From contig JASJXV010000012.1 in NCBI GenBank assembly GCA_030123805.1, positions 1 to 39,938 on the forward strand: a DNA stretch of 39,938 nt, read 5' to 3'. This DNA is from Gammaproteobacteria bacterium. Lineage in GTDB: Bacteria > Pseudomonadota > Gammaproteobacteria > Pseudomonadales > Azotimanducaceae. Below are positions 1 through 9,029 of this stretch, in pieces (within the stretch, counting starts at the first letter, position 1; the number at the start of each line of letters is the position of its first letter). The position numbers and the translations under genes are program-made. The notes under the pieces were generated by a model. That model worked only from the letters and a program-made list of their open reading frames with translations, ran no database searches and had not been told where the DNA came from.

Positions 1-737
1 TGCGATAACAATACCCTTTCTACAAATTTTCTGACCAGAATATTCGATTCCGGTGTTTCCCTGGCAGCAGCCAGTACCTCCATCAGATGGCTTTCATCTT
101 CGGTATATCTCTCCTTGAATATTGTCAGGCGTGAAACGAGTATGGCTTTATCCACTTCCGGATGAAATTGAAACGCCCAAAACGGCCTGTTCTTTACCCG
201 AAAAACGTGAATGCACTCATCTGTCTTTGCTATAAGATCGCAACCAGGGGGCGTTACCAACGCTTTCTCCTGATGCACTGAAACAGCCAGAAATCCGTCG
301 GGTGTGTCATGAAATAGCGGATCGGATCGGCTCTCCCGGGTCAGGGAGATGGGTAGGGTACCCATCTCAAAATCTGATTTGTCCCGCATGATCTCGCCGC
401 CCAGGGCAAGCACGGTTAACTGAAACCCAAAACAGGAAGCGAATACAGGAACACCGCGGGAAATGCAAAATTTGATCAATCGTTGGCCAGCCTCAACGAA
501 GGGGTATGTATTGGGCTCCAGCACGCTCGCTTCGCTGGCACCGCCAATGAAAAGAGCGTCGTAATCCAGCACAACCTCAGGCACAAAGTAAGGCGTGGTA
601 AACACGTTCAGTACATCTATTTGCGCCTGCATAAGTCCGCTGTACAGGGCAAAACTCCGATGTTCTTCCTCACGTGTCGTTTTTTCATCTCTTATAGACA
701 ATAACAACACACGCAGTTTTGTCATATCAGTATGCAT
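1..737 (-). CDS. Class I glutamine amidotransferase-like protein (3' end outside window)
   Basis: Reading the minus strand from the ATG at 737 gives an open frame of about 245 codons that runs off the window edge. It has the class I (triad) glutamine amidotransferase layout: an FIGGASEA strand near residue 63, a nucleophile elbow SCFGFQ with Cys102, and FQFHPEVD with His192 and Glu194. This is the GMP synthase-like GATase fold, which releases ammonia from glutamine. Stand-alone members are often of unknown substrate, so no pathway is assigned. A second in-frame ATG at 725 is also possible; neither start has a clear Shine-Dalgarno. The gene diverges from the metallo-beta-lactamase gene at 983. 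The family call is firm; the function is not. Confidence 0.8.
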   Translation of the reverse strand, partial: MHTDMTKLRVLLLSIRDEKTTREEEHRSFALYSGLMQAQIDVLNVFTTPYFVPEVVLDYDALFIGGASEASVLEPNTYPFVEAGQRLIKFCISRGVPVFASCFGFQLTVLALGGEIMRDKSDFEMGTLPISLTRESRSDPLFHDTPDGFLAVSVHQEKALVTPPGCDLIAKTDECIHVFRVKNRPFWAFQFHPEVDKAILVSRLTIFKERYTEDESHLMEVLAAARETPESNILVRKFVERVLLS

Positions 738-982
738 AGCCGTATGTAACCATGGGTTCGGTATCAATAATAGATCTCATTTTGAATTTTCAATCAAGAC
801 CGGATTTGCACATATCATCAATTGAGTCGTAAAAAAGAACTCTTTGCCGCCCAGAACGGGACTGGCGCCCGACATCGTCGTTGTGTGCTTTGCAATTAAA
901 GTTAAAAAGGGGAAGTAGGCAAGGTATCATGCGTGATCCGGCAATAGATCACTGCCACAAAGTTCAAATTCGGTTTATGTAG

Positions 983-1714
983 ATGGAAATTCATACTGTA
1001 AAAGGTCGCTATGCAAACAGTTTTATTGTGCAGGACAACGATCGCCTCTTCGCCATCGATGTACATCTTGGTGGTGAAAAATATGTGCTGGGATATCTGA
1101 AAGAAGTGATGCACAGGGATCATGAAGAGATCGAGTTGGTCATCTGTACCCACGATCATCCGGACCATATCGGAGGAGTATTGGCACTAGCCAGAGAGTG
1201 TGATGCCAGGATCGCTCTACCTCTGGCTTCCAACTCCAATTTACGCAAATTCAGAAATTGCCCCACTGGACATCTGCATCTGCAGCGCACGACATTTGTT
1301 GAGTTTTTCAGACCACGGATGTGGAATATGTACTTCAAACCCGAAAGCAGCAGTGGCGTAAAACCAACATGCTCTGCCAACATACCCTCCCGGTTATCCG
1401 ACCGACGAGTCAAGCCGCAGCACAGACTCAGGGATTGTTCATCGATCCCTGGGTTTCCAGACTGGCAGGTCATCCATACACCAGGACATACATGGGACAG
1501 CTGCTGTTACTTCCACCTGCCGACGAAAAGCCTGGTAACCGGAGATACCCTGTTAGGTAGCCATAAAAAAAACAAACTGGTACTGCCTGCTATTCTGTCC
1601 AATCCAAGGCAACTCAGGGCGTCAATTACTAAATTAAGGAAGTTGGATCCGCGTCATGTTTACCCGGGACACGGGCGCAATTTTTCAGGTGCAGGATTGC
1701 TCCAGGGACTCTGA
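983..1714 (+). CDS. Metallo-beta-lactamase fold hydrolase
   Basis: This 243-residue protein has the metal-binding motifs of the MBL superfamily. THDHPDHIGG gives the H-x-H-x-D-H ligands at His57, His59, Asp61 and His62. IHTPGHTWDS supplies the next histidine, GDTLLGS the bridging aspartate, and YPGHGRNF the last histidine. The arrangement is that of small hydrolases such as glyoxalase II-like and RNase Z-like proteins; the substrate cannot be told. There is no signal peptide, so it should be cytoplasmic. The middle (residues about 100-150) is rich in Arg, Ser and Cys and poorly family-like, but an intact PGFPDW segment leads into the HTPGH motif. It stands alone between a divergent amidotransferase and a sugar kinase. 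Confidence 0.85.
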   Translation: MEIHTVKGRYANSFIVQDNDRLFAIDVHLGGEKYVLGYLKEVMHRDHEEIELVICTHDHPDHIGGVLALARECDARIALPLASNSNLRKFRNCPTGHLHLQRTTFVEFFRPRMWNMYFKPESSSGVKPTCSANIPSRLSDRRVKPQHRLRDCSSIPGFPDWQVIHTPGHTWDSCCYFHLPTKSLVTGDTLLGSHKKNKLVLPAILSNPRQLRASITKLRKLDPRHVYPGHGRNFSGAGLLQGL

Positions 1715-1836
1715 CAATTCGTTTTGGCCGCTGCTATCTCCCGGTCCGTCTCCTACGCACTCAACCGAGGTTCACTAAATCGACTTTTGTTATACAGTGT
1801 GCCTTAACTGAGGCAACTTCAAGTAACGAGAAAGTT

Positions 1837-2724
1837 ATGAAGATCTTGAATTATGGGTCCCTCTGTATTGACCATGTTTATTGGGTTCCCTATTTCGTCA
1901 AACCGGGTGAAACTCTGTCTTGCACCAACTATGAGCTCCACCCGGGCGGCAAGGGTTTAAATCAATCTTTGGCATTGGCTTATGCCGGTGCTGAGGTGTG
2001 GCATGCAGGCATGGTCGGCAACGATGGTATCTGGCTAAAGGAGTTGCTCACCGAGGCCGGGGTTAACACGGCCATGATTCAAGTGACTGACACCTTCAGC
2101 GGTCACGCTCTTATTCAGGTCACGCCGAGTGGAGAAAATGCGATCGTAATATCTGGTGGTGCCAACAAAACAGTCAAGAAAGATGACCTTGACAGGGTTT
2201 TTGCTCAATGTGAAAAGGGTGATTGCCTGCTACTCCAGAATGAGATCAGCTCAATACCTGAGATCATGAAAACCGCAAAATCAAAATCCTTGCAGGTTGT
2301 ATTTAATGCCGCACCCATTACCAACGATGTTCTGGATTATCCTCTGGACTGTGTCGATCTTTTCATTCTGAATGAAGTCGAGGGTGAAGCCTTATCGGGA
2401 GAGAAAGCACCTCGGCAAATCATCGAAAGCCTGATTGAAAGATATCAGCACGCCGGTGTGGTTCTGACTTTAGGCCAACGGGGAGCAATATATGGTGATC
2501 ATGACAAGACCGTTCATCAGGATGCTTTTACAGTGGAAGCATTAGATTCCACAGGCGCAGGCGATACTTTTACGGGTTTTTTTATGTCCAGCTGGCTTGA
2601 CGGGCAAACAGTGGAACAATGTCTGGAAGTCGCTTGCAAGGCCGCCGCCATATGTGTCACGCGTAGTGGTGCTGCCACATCAATACCCAGTCAGTCTGAT
2701 ATTGCAGAGATATTCCCTGATTAG
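1837..2724 (+). CDS. PfkB-family carbohydrate kinase (ribokinase-like)
   Basis: This is a 295-residue sugar kinase of the ribokinase/PfkB family, which phosphorylates a sugar or nucleoside hydroxyl with ATP in the cytoplasm. The N-terminal signature HPGGKGLNQ (Gly37-Gln43) matches PfkB motif 1, and the C-terminal DSTGAGDTF at about 238-246 supplies the anion hole and the catalytic aspartate. The length is normal for ribokinase (about 300). The start has a purine-rich GAGAAAG upstream. No ribose transporter or other sugar gene lies beside it, so the substrate is inferred only from family resemblance; other PfkB substrates are possible. Confidence 0.85.
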   Translation: MKILNYGSLCIDHVYWVPYFVKPGETLSCTNYELHPGGKGLNQSLALAYAGAEVWHAGMVGNDGIWLKELLTEAGVNTAMIQVTDTFSGHALIQVTPSGENAIVISGGANKTVKKDDLDRVFAQCEKGDCLLLQNEISSIPEIMKTAKSKSLQVVFNAAPITNDVLDYPLDCVDLFILNEVEGEALSGEKAPRQIIESLIERYQHAGVVLTLGQRGAIYGDHDKTVHQDAFTVEALDSTGAGDTFTGFFMSSWLDGQTVEQCLEVACKAAAICVTRSGAATSIPSQSDIAEIFPD

Positions 2725-2758
2725 AGTAACGCGGCTTTAAGCATACGCACTGTCTGAA

Positions 2759-2968
2759 TCAGACTGCTCTATTCTCAAGTAATCTCTTACGTGCTGATGC
2801 GTAGTCGCTGTTACTAATCCAATTTGCAGGTTTGGTGTCAATCTTGATGGAAGTCGATCCGATCTTCAGGAATTCCGGATTGAAGGGAACAAGACAGCCT
2901 TGAATCGCCTGCGCATTGTGCAGCATTGCATCAGTTACCGGAACAAAAATTTTCATAACATCACTCAT
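2759..2968 (-). CDS. Small conserved-looking hypothetical protein
   Basis: This 69-residue ORF has a protein-like sequence: a hydrophobic MKIFVPVTDAML start, a central LVPFNPEFLKI segment and a basic, helical C-terminus ending KRLLENRAV. I recall similarly patterned small proteins (MK-x-FVPV-D-ML...LVPF-P) in other gammaproteobacteria, without a name. It has no signal peptide or membrane segment. An in-frame ATG at 2956 (starting MKIF) may be the true start, because conserved features begin there. It is convergent with the sugar kinase, 34 bp away. Function unknown; reality as a gene is likely but not certain. Confidence 0.55.
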   Translation of the reverse strand: MSDVMKIFVPVTDAMLHNAQAIQGCLVPFNPEFLKIGSTSIKIDTKPANWISNSDYASARKRLLENRAV

Positions 2969-3179
2969 CGCTTCTACGATACGAAGTAAACACGAAAATA
3001 TACAATGAGTCCGTGAAGGAAAGTGAAAGATCTATGAATGATCGTGGAGAGAATATGAAACCAACGGCATACGGCCCAGCGCTGCGAGTTGTAATTTACA
3101 CTTGAAGTTCAGGGCTGCCTGGCGAGATACTGATTACAAGTCCTCTGTAAACAAAGAACATAAAAAATAGTTTATCCAT

Positions 3180-3215
3180 TATAATATAATCAAGTAAGCA
3201 CTAATTCAGGAGGAG
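3180..3215 (+). promoter_or_regulatory. Putative -10 and strong ribosome-binding site before the response regulator
   Basis: Two overlapping perfect TATAAT hexamers lie at 3180-3185 and 3185-3190 in a very AT-rich stretch. AGGAGGAG follows at 3208-3215, five bases before the ATG at 3221. I see no convincing -35 box. The Shine-Dalgarno is the strongest in this part of the window and supports the response regulator start. Confidence 0.45.
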
Positions 3216-3220
3216 TTCAT

Positions 3221-3919
3221 ATGGCGAAGAAAATTGCCATCGTAGAAGATGATCCGGATCAACGTAGTAATTACATTGATGCCATTACTCGCAAAGGTTA
3301 TTCAGTAACTGCCTACAGTAATCGCCTGGAAGCTCTGGCAGGCTTTGAGCGCGAACTGCCGGACCTGGTAATCCTGGATATCATTCTGGGAGACGAAGTC
3401 GACGCAGGTTTTGAAATTTGCAGGGATCTGTTGGCAAAATCGCCCTCCTTACCCGTTATCTTTCTGACCGAGAGAATTGCTGAAATCGATAAAATTAGCG
3501 GCCTTCGCCTGGGCGCCTGGGACTATTTACCGAAGCCGATATCTCTCGATTATTTGGCTGAGCGTATCAGTTCGCTGCTGAGAATAAATGAAGCAAGAGG
3601 ACAGGGCAGCGGTAGCGGAACCAGCGCCAAACTGGTCGGCGATCTATCGTTGGATCAGGAAGCATTACTGGTTTCCTGGCGCAATCAGCCCATCAATCTT
3701 TCCGGCACTGAATTTCGTATGCTGGCAAAATTAGTGAGAATGCCAGGCCATGCCGTTTCATACGATACCCTTATGGCTGCCACTATGCAGAGCCTGGTAA
3801 CTAACAATACCATTAATACCCATATGCGGAATATCCGTAAAAAATTTGAAAGTATCGACCCTGATTTCTCATGTATTAAAAGCGAGTACGGATTCGGATA
3901 TCGGTGGACCAGCAAATAA
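3221..3919 (+). CDS. Response regulator, dedicated-sortase-system (PdsR-like) type
   Basis: This is a 232-residue OmpR-class response regulator. The receiver domain (about 1-120) has the acidic pair EDD at 9-11, the phosphoacceptor Asp53 in VILDI, Thr83 in FLTER and Lys105 in LPKP. A winged-helix DNA-binding domain (about 140-230) ends with the usual SEYGFGYRW segment. Sequence style and its partner gene resemble the response regulator of the proteobacterial dedicated sortase system (TIGR03787-type), which is known from marine gammaproteobacteria; that assignment is from memory. It is 79 bp upstream of its likely kinase on the same strand, so the two are probably co-transcribed. No sortase gene is visible nearby, so its target genes would lie elsewhere. 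Confidence 0.8.
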   Translation: MAKKIAIVEDDPDQRSNYIDAITRKGYSVTAYSNRLEALAGFERELPDLVILDIILGDEVDAGFEICRDLLAKSPSLPVIFLTERIAEIDKISGLRLGAWDYLPKPISLDYLAERISSLLRINEARGQGSGSGTSAKLVGDLSLDQEALLVSWRNQPINLSGTEFRMLAKLVRMPGHAVSYDTLMAATMQSLVTNNTINTHMRNIRKKFESIDPDFSCIKSEYGFGYRWTSK

Positions 3920-3998
3920 TTCTAGCAGGGATATCGCTCACGCCAGGTAACCGATTAGCTAGTTCGGACTAATGGTCTACGCAAATTCTGACTAAATC

Positions 3999-6173
3999 AT
4001 GAAATCACCCTACGCTGGCCCAAGAATAGGTACCAAACTCACCATCCTGATGAGCTCGGCTTTACTGGTCATTCCCTGGTTTGGCTATCTTTACCTGAGT
4101 GAGATGGAAGCTTTTCTGGTAGAGAGTCAATCCGAAGCGCAATTGCTCACGGCAAAAGGCATCTCTACGCTACTGAATGGCAGAAAAGATCTGTTTCACG
4201 ACCTGCCCTTGTCACCGGAAGGTTATGAACAATTGTATGCACACACACTGGAAAAACCCATCCGGATAGATGGAAGAGATAATGACTGGGAGGATATTCT
4301 CGATTTTGCTGTGAAATATGGTGACACCCAAATGACGGAGGATACCGAGCAGCGACAGAGCAATTTCTCACTGCTGCTGGGTGAGCATAAAAACCAGATC
4401 TATGCACTTGTTATTGTGGAAGATGATTCGATTACATTTCGCGATCGGAATATCCTCAGGTTGGACCTCAGTGACCACATTCGGATCACCTTTACGGGTC
4501 TGGATGGAAAGATCAAAAAAATGGTCATAAGTGCTACTGAACCGGGTGTTACAACAGCCTATGTCGTAGATGATGAGTGGCGCTATGCAATCGAGGGAGT
4601 GGCAGAAAACCGGGTCCAGGGTTTTGTCACGATCGAGAAGTCTCGATATACCATGGAATTTCGTATCCCCCTGGCAATGCTCGGGTCAACCAAACTCTTC
4701 GGCCTGGCTGTGGTCGACGTCGATGAAGCAGAGAACCGGGCTATAAAGTCCATTACCGGAACCCTTCCCAGTACGGACACAGAAGCGATTGGACTCGTGG
4801 TACTAAAATCACCTGAAGTTCTTAAGATCATTCGGAGTCTTGGCTACTCGGGTGCAAAAATACAGGTTATCGATGCGCAAAGTCGGGTACGAGCAGAAGT
4901 TGGCAGTTATGTGGCAAACCAGATCAGAAAACCGGATGAACCTGTTAGCTCTTCCTGGGGAGATGCCTGGTTCACTGTGGTGAGTTTTTTGCTGGATTCG
5001 ATCTACGATCTGATTGATCCGGCTTTGCGCAATGTCGATCACACATCAGAAGATCAGGTAATTAAAGCTTCTCTCGCGGGAACTCCCAGCTTTCAAAGAC
5101 GGTATGACAAGGATGAAGGTGAAGTGATCGTTGCCGCACATCCCATAATCGCTGAGGATGTTATTATTGGCACTGTAGTGCTACGACAAAATACGGACAG
5201 GATACTTCAATTAAGGCGTGATGCACTGGAACGAATTATTAGTTTTTCAGCCCTCAACCTGGTCATATTTGTAATATTTATTCTTGCTTTCTCTGTAAGA
5301 CTCGCCAGTAGAATTCGCAAATTGGGTGCGGAGACAACCAATGCGATTGATACCTATGGCAGGTTACAAACTAACCGGCTCAAGAGTGAGATCCACTCAG
5401 GAGACGAGATTGGAGATCTTGCGCGTAGTATATCCAGCATGCTCTCAAAGCTACACCAGCACAATCAATTCCTTGAAAACATGCCAAGGACGCTGCGACA
5501 TGAGATCAATAACCCTCTGAATACACTCAGCACGTCACTGCACAATCTGGAAACGGCTGATACTGCAACTGCACGAGCAAAATATCTTGAGAGCGCCAAG
5601 CGGGGTGTCATGAGAATCGGCATGATTGTTCAGAACCTTGCCGATGCAGCAAGTCTGGAGGAGGCACTGGAATCCGAAGAACTGGAAGTTGTTGATCTCT
5701 ACCCGCTTGTGCAGAGCTACATGACAAACTGCCGGGTTACACATGCCAACAGAAAATTCGAGTACCGGGGAACAAGTCACAAGGTTCTGGCCAAAGTATC
5801 TGACTACAGAATAGAGCAACTTCTGGACAAACTAATCGACAATGCAATTGATTTTAGCCAGCCCGACAGCACTATTGTGATGGGCCTTACAAAAGATGAC
5901 CGAAACCTTAATTTATTCGTTAGCAACCGCGGAACCTGTATTCAGACAGACGTACTGGAAAGCATTTTTGATTCGATGGTTTCAGTCAGAGACTCAAATC
6001 CGGACAATCGTCTTCATTTCGGTATGGGACTCTATGTAGTGAGAGTGATTGCTGAACACCATGGTGGAAGTGTGTCTGCAACTAACTTGCTCAACGAGCA
6101 AGGAGTGACAATTCGAGTATCGCTACCGCTGCATCATCCTCGCACTGTTGAGCAAGCCTACGCTGCCGGATAG
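3999..6173 (+). CDS. Sensor histidine kinase, dedicated-sortase-system (PdsS-like) type
   Basis: This 724-residue inner-membrane kinase has TM1 at about 13-31, a long periplasmic region, TM2 at about 411-434, a HAMP-like linker, and a dimerisation/H-box LRHEINNPLN with the phosphorylated His501. The ATP-binding domain has an N-box LIDNAIDFS and a G2 box HFGMGLYVVR. The G1 box reads VSNRGTCI, a degenerate form of the usual DxGxG. The periplasmic part opens with PIRIDGRDNDWED, reminiscent of carbohydrate-binding CBM9-like sensors. Length and layout fit the TIGR03785-type dedicated sortase system kinase. It follows the response regulator and has no obvious Shine-Dalgarno, which suggests coupling to the upstream gene. 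General class certain; sortase-system assignment moderate. Confidence 0.8.
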   Translation: MKSPYAGPRIGTKLTILMSSALLVIPWFGYLYLSEMEAFLVESQSEAQLLTAKGISTLLNGRKDLFHDLPLSPEGYEQLYAHTLEKPIRIDGRDNDWEDILDFAVKYGDTQMTEDTEQRQSNFSLLLGEHKNQIYALVIVEDDSITFRDRNILRLDLSDHIRITFTGLDGKIKKMVISATEPGVTTAYVVDDEWRYAIEGVAENRVQGFVTIEKSRYTMEFRIPLAMLGSTKLFGLAVVDVDEAENRAIKSITGTLPSTDTEAIGLVVLKSPEVLKIIRSLGYSGAKIQVIDAQSRVRAEVGSYVANQIRKPDEPVSSSWGDAWFTVVSFLLDSIYDLIDPALRNVDHTSEDQVIKASLAGTPSFQRRYDKDEGEVIVAAHPIIAEDVIIGTVVLRQNTDRILQLRRDALERIISFSALNLVIFVIFILAFSVRLASRIRKLGAETTNAIDTYGRLQTNRLKSEIHSGDEIGDLARSISSMLSKLHQHNQFLENMPRTLRHEINNPLNTLSTSLHNLETADTATARAKYLESAKRGVMRIGMIVQNLADAASLEEALESEELEVVDLYPLVQSYMTNCRVTHANRKFEYRGTSHKVLAKVSDYRIEQLLDKLIDNAIDFSQPDSTIVMGLTKDDRNLNLFVSNRGTCIQTDVLESIFDSMVSVRDSNPDNRLHFGMGLYVVRVIAEHHGGSVSATNLLNEQGVTIRVSLPLHHPRTVEQAYAAG

Positions 6174-6339
6174 AACATTTATCGGTAGCGACCTGGCTGA
6201 TTCCCGTGCGGAAAGCACTACATTCAGCCGGCACTCGCGACTCTGGGAAAAAGTTAGGGTGGCAATCACATCCGAAGGAAGTAGCGCCTGCGAAACTAAA
6301 TTCCGGTGGGCGGCATCCGGACAAGGACTAGCTGGTTCA

Positions 6340-6858
6340 CTAATTTATTACCGGTTTCTCATCTGCGATTGCGGCAGCAGCAACAACCTGCTGCCCCAGG
6401 TTCCACTGTGCCTTCTGCACTGCACTCAACAGCAATTGCGTTATGCTGGTATTTAGATTGCGATCGATCTGCAAAGTGATACCTTCACCAATCTTAGGAT
6501 GTATCCCGAGTTTAAGAATGGAGTCAGCTCGCTTGCAGGTCAACCTGAACGCAAGTTTTGTTTTCTCCCCCAGAGGAAATTCAGCATGCTCTTCTCTGAA
6601 TGGCTTGTTGAAATCAGCTTTGTTGATGGCCTGTTCCTGCTTGAAATCTTGCACTGCCCGTCTTGCTTCCAGGGTCGCCTGTGTAGAGATGTCCGGGTCA
6701 CTTTCTGCATGCTCCGCAAGAACCCTTAATAACATCGCAGCAAAACGTCGTGTAATCCAGAATCGGAATTCCTGGTTAGTAGTGCTGTTCACTCTGAATA
6801 ATATTCTGTCCTCTTCAGGGTGATACAACATCTGAACTTGACTTATAGATCCAGGCAT
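6340..6858 (-). CDS. Conserved-looking hypothetical protein
   Basis: I do not recognise a named family. From the ATG at 6858 it encodes 172 residues beginning MPGSISQVQMLYHPEEDR, followed by ILFRVNSTTNQEFRFWITRR, a beta-rich stretch typical of a small soluble domain. The middle is charged and helical, and the C-terminus (AVQKAQWNLGQQ) is helical. A longer reading from 6918 adds 20 residues that look like translated upstream DNA, so I prefer the internal ATG. There is no signal peptide. It is convergent with the histidine kinase and divergent from the GGDEF gene, so it is probably monocistronic. Confidence 0.6.
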   Translation of the reverse strand: MPGSISQVQMLYHPEEDRILFRVNSTTNQEFRFWITRRFAAMLLRVLAEHAESDPDISTQATLEARRAVQDFKQEQAINKADFNKPFREEHAEFPLGEKTKLAFRLTCKRADSILKLGIHPKIGEGITLQIDRNLNTSITQLLLSAVQKAQWNLGQQVVAAAAIADEKPVIN

Positions 6859-7004
6859 AGCGAGTTTTCGCACGCAATATGTACCAAAGTATAACAGTAT
6901 CCAGAATTGGATGATCAAGGCGTAGCTTCAGGCAACTCTACCTTAACCTGCTGTAATCCACCCGAGCATAGGTCACGCCGCGACTGCATTAAGCTATTTT
7001 GGCC

Positions 7005-7013
7005 TGCTATCAT
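7005..7013 (+). promoter_or_regulatory. Putative extended -10 promoter of the diguanylate cyclase gene
   Basis: TGCTATCAT (TGn followed by TATCAT) lies about 100 bp before the coding start and is followed by a C-run. This matches an extended -10 element, which can work without a good -35. Start of transcription would be near 7020. Confidence 0.35.
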
Positions 7014-7112
7014 CCCCCCGTTTTGATCCGATTGTTCCTTGCATGCAGTACCTGTAGAATGAAGTGAGACTAAAACCGATCAATTAGCTTTTAATCCAGA
7101 ATTCTGTTGCAA

Positions 7113-9029
7113 ATGCTAAACGACAGTCAATCAGAGGCAGATCCATTCATCCGTGCTGTTGAGCTAACTCACACGAGGGTTGTTAACTTACAGATACGGT
7201 GCAGGATTCTCTTCATTATCCTGATAGCAAGTCCCGTATTTGCCATCAATAGGTTGGAAATTGACGAGAATCTGGATGCAACAAACCTGTCAGATATCGT
7301 GGAGTATTATGAAGACAGCACAGGTTTGTTGACCTATCAGCAGATTATGGCTCTGCCTGCCGAGGCCTGGACACCGAATATACATTCGAGTATTTCCTTT
7401 GGCTTCACAAATTCTACTTACTGGTTTCGCTTTCAAATAAAGAGCGACGCCCCATATAAAGTAGAACCTGTAATCACTGTTGCAAATCCACGTTTTGACA
7501 CCATCAATCTTTACAATCTGATCGAAGGGGAAGTAACCCAATACATCAAAACCGGTTCCAAAGTTCCCTTTGATGAGAAACCTGTCAAGCACCGATATCA
7601 ATTGCTTCCGCTGAAGCTTGGTCCTGCATTCACTTCAACTATTTATATTCAGGCCAGAACATCAGACGCCTTTCAGCTCCCAATCGAATTGTGGCCTGCT
7701 GACGACTTTCGGCATCACGACCAGACCAGGCTACTGATGCAGGGAATATTCCTTGGTATCTGGGCTGTAACAGTGTTGAGTAACCTTGTATTGGCAATCG
7801 CATTTCGGAGGAATTCGATCCGCGGGTACAATGGATTCGTTGCACTTATCTTTTTCTTCGGCCTGTTTCAATTGTCAATGCACGGCGTTGGTGGTGGAGA
7901 ATTCTGGACCAGTTGGCCGAGCCTGCAGGATGTGACGACCATATACAGCATAGGTTTTGCGGTCATATCCGGTTGTTGGTGTGTAATCTCTTACCTGGAT
8001 CTACGTAATACCAGCCGGATTGGATTGTTGATTCTACTGGCAATATCGGGAAATGCAGCGCTCTATATGTTCTCTTATCTGTTTGTGCCATTCAGGCATA
8101 TCATCTATCTGCTGCATATTCTGATTGTAACAACAACAATTTCCTCGCTGGTTATTATGAGCCTCTATTTCATGCAGGGGCATCGTCTGAATATCACTCA
8201 CTGGATCTCATGGTTTCTGGTGGGGATAACAGTGCTCAGCATGGCACTTGCGCGCCTGGCCTGGATACCGGATTACCCACTGTGGAGCTATAGCGCAACT
8301 GTTCTGTTCGTCTGCATGATGCTGATTACTACAATCTCTGCCATATTACTGATAACCAGGCAGCGAACTGGCACCCTGGAAGATGTGCTCAGTTATGAAA
8401 AGAGAGCGCGCCAGGATCAGATGTTACTCAATCAACGTCTGGAACGAAATTTTCGCAACAAGGATCAGGATCTGTCACATGCTCTCAGCAAGCTCTCCGA
8501 GACACGTCAGACGCTTGTGGAAATCTCAACTTCCGATAGCGTAACCGGTATCAAGAATAGACACTTCTTTGATGACATCTACAATATTGAATGGAAAAGA
8601 GCGTGTCGTCAGGGTTACCCAATCTGTTTGATGATGATTGATATTGACCACTTCAAGAAAATCAACGACAAATATGGGCAATCCGTAGGCGACATCTGTT
8701 TGAGAGATGTCGCGGATGCGATCAAGCGGAGCCTGCGTCGGCCATCAGATATTGTCGCCCGATTCGGTGGTGAGGAATTCGTTGTTGTATTGCCGTATCT
8801 CACCGAAGAAAACGGGTGTATTCTGGGAGAAAGAATTCGTACAGAAATCGAATCATTAATAACAATTACCGCGGGTCACATGATTCAACTTACCATCAGC
8901 ATCGGCGTTGCTACGACTTTACCCACCAATGACGTTGATCCGGACACTCTTTTACAAGCGGCAGACAAAGCTCTATACCGAGCCAAAGAGGAAGGTAGAA
9001 ATTGCGTCTGTCTGGCTACCGCCAATTGA
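7113..9029 (+). CDS. Membrane-bound diguanylate cyclase (7TMR-DISM extracellular domain, 7TM, GGDEF)
   Basis: This protein of about 638 residues makes cyclic di-GMP from GTP. A secretion signal (ILFIILIASPVFA) is followed by a periplasmic 7TMR-DISMED2-type beta domain, which starts with the family-like SFGFTNSTYWFRF. Seven hydrophobic segments at about 210-395 form the 7TMR-DISM membrane part. A short coiled linker leads to a GGDEF domain at about 480-635. The active loop is FGGEEF (an accepted GGEEF variant), and RPSD sits exactly five residues upstream, so an allosteric product-inhibition I-site is present. The ATG at 7113 is preferred over the in-frame TTG at 7107. The stop overlaps the start of the MmcQ gene (TGATG), which implies translational coupling. 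Confidence 0.9.
   Translation: MLNDSQSEADPFIRAVELTHTRVVNLQIRCRILFIILIASPVFAINRLEIDENLDATNLSDIVEYYEDSTGLLTYQQIMALPAEAWTPNIHSSISFGFTNSTYWFRFQIKSDAPYKVEPVITVANPRFDTINLYNLIEGEVTQYIKTGSKVPFDEKPVKHRYQLLPLKLGPAFTSTIYIQARTSDAFQLPIELWPADDFRHHDQTRLLMQGIFLGIWAVTVLSNLVLAIAFRRNSIRGYNGFVALIFFFGLFQLSMHGVGGGEFWTSWPSLQDVTTIYSIGFAVISGCWCVISYLDLRNTSRIGLLILLAISGNAALYMFSYLFVPFRHIIYLLHILIVTTTISSLVIMSLYFMQGHRLNITHWISWFLVGITVLSMALARLAWIPDYPLWSYSATVLFVCMMLITTISAILLITRQRTGTLEDVLSYEKRARQDQMLLNQRLERNFRNKDQDLSHALSKLSETRQTLVEISTSDSVTGIKNRHFFDDIYNIEWKRACRQGYPICLMMIDIDHFKKINDKYGQSVGDICLRDVADAIKRSLRRPSDIVARFGGEEFVVVLPYLTEENGCILGERIRTEIESLITITAGHMIQLTISIGVATTLPTNDVDPDTLLQAADKALYRAKEEGRNCVCLATAN

Noticed and set aside
1305-1455. 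Possible double frameshift in the metallo-beta-lactamase gene, because another frame (1321-1560) looks protein-like there.
   Set aside because: In the main frame the segments RPRMWNMY before and IPGFPDWQVIHTPGH after are family-like and the frame is open, so no frameshift is needed.
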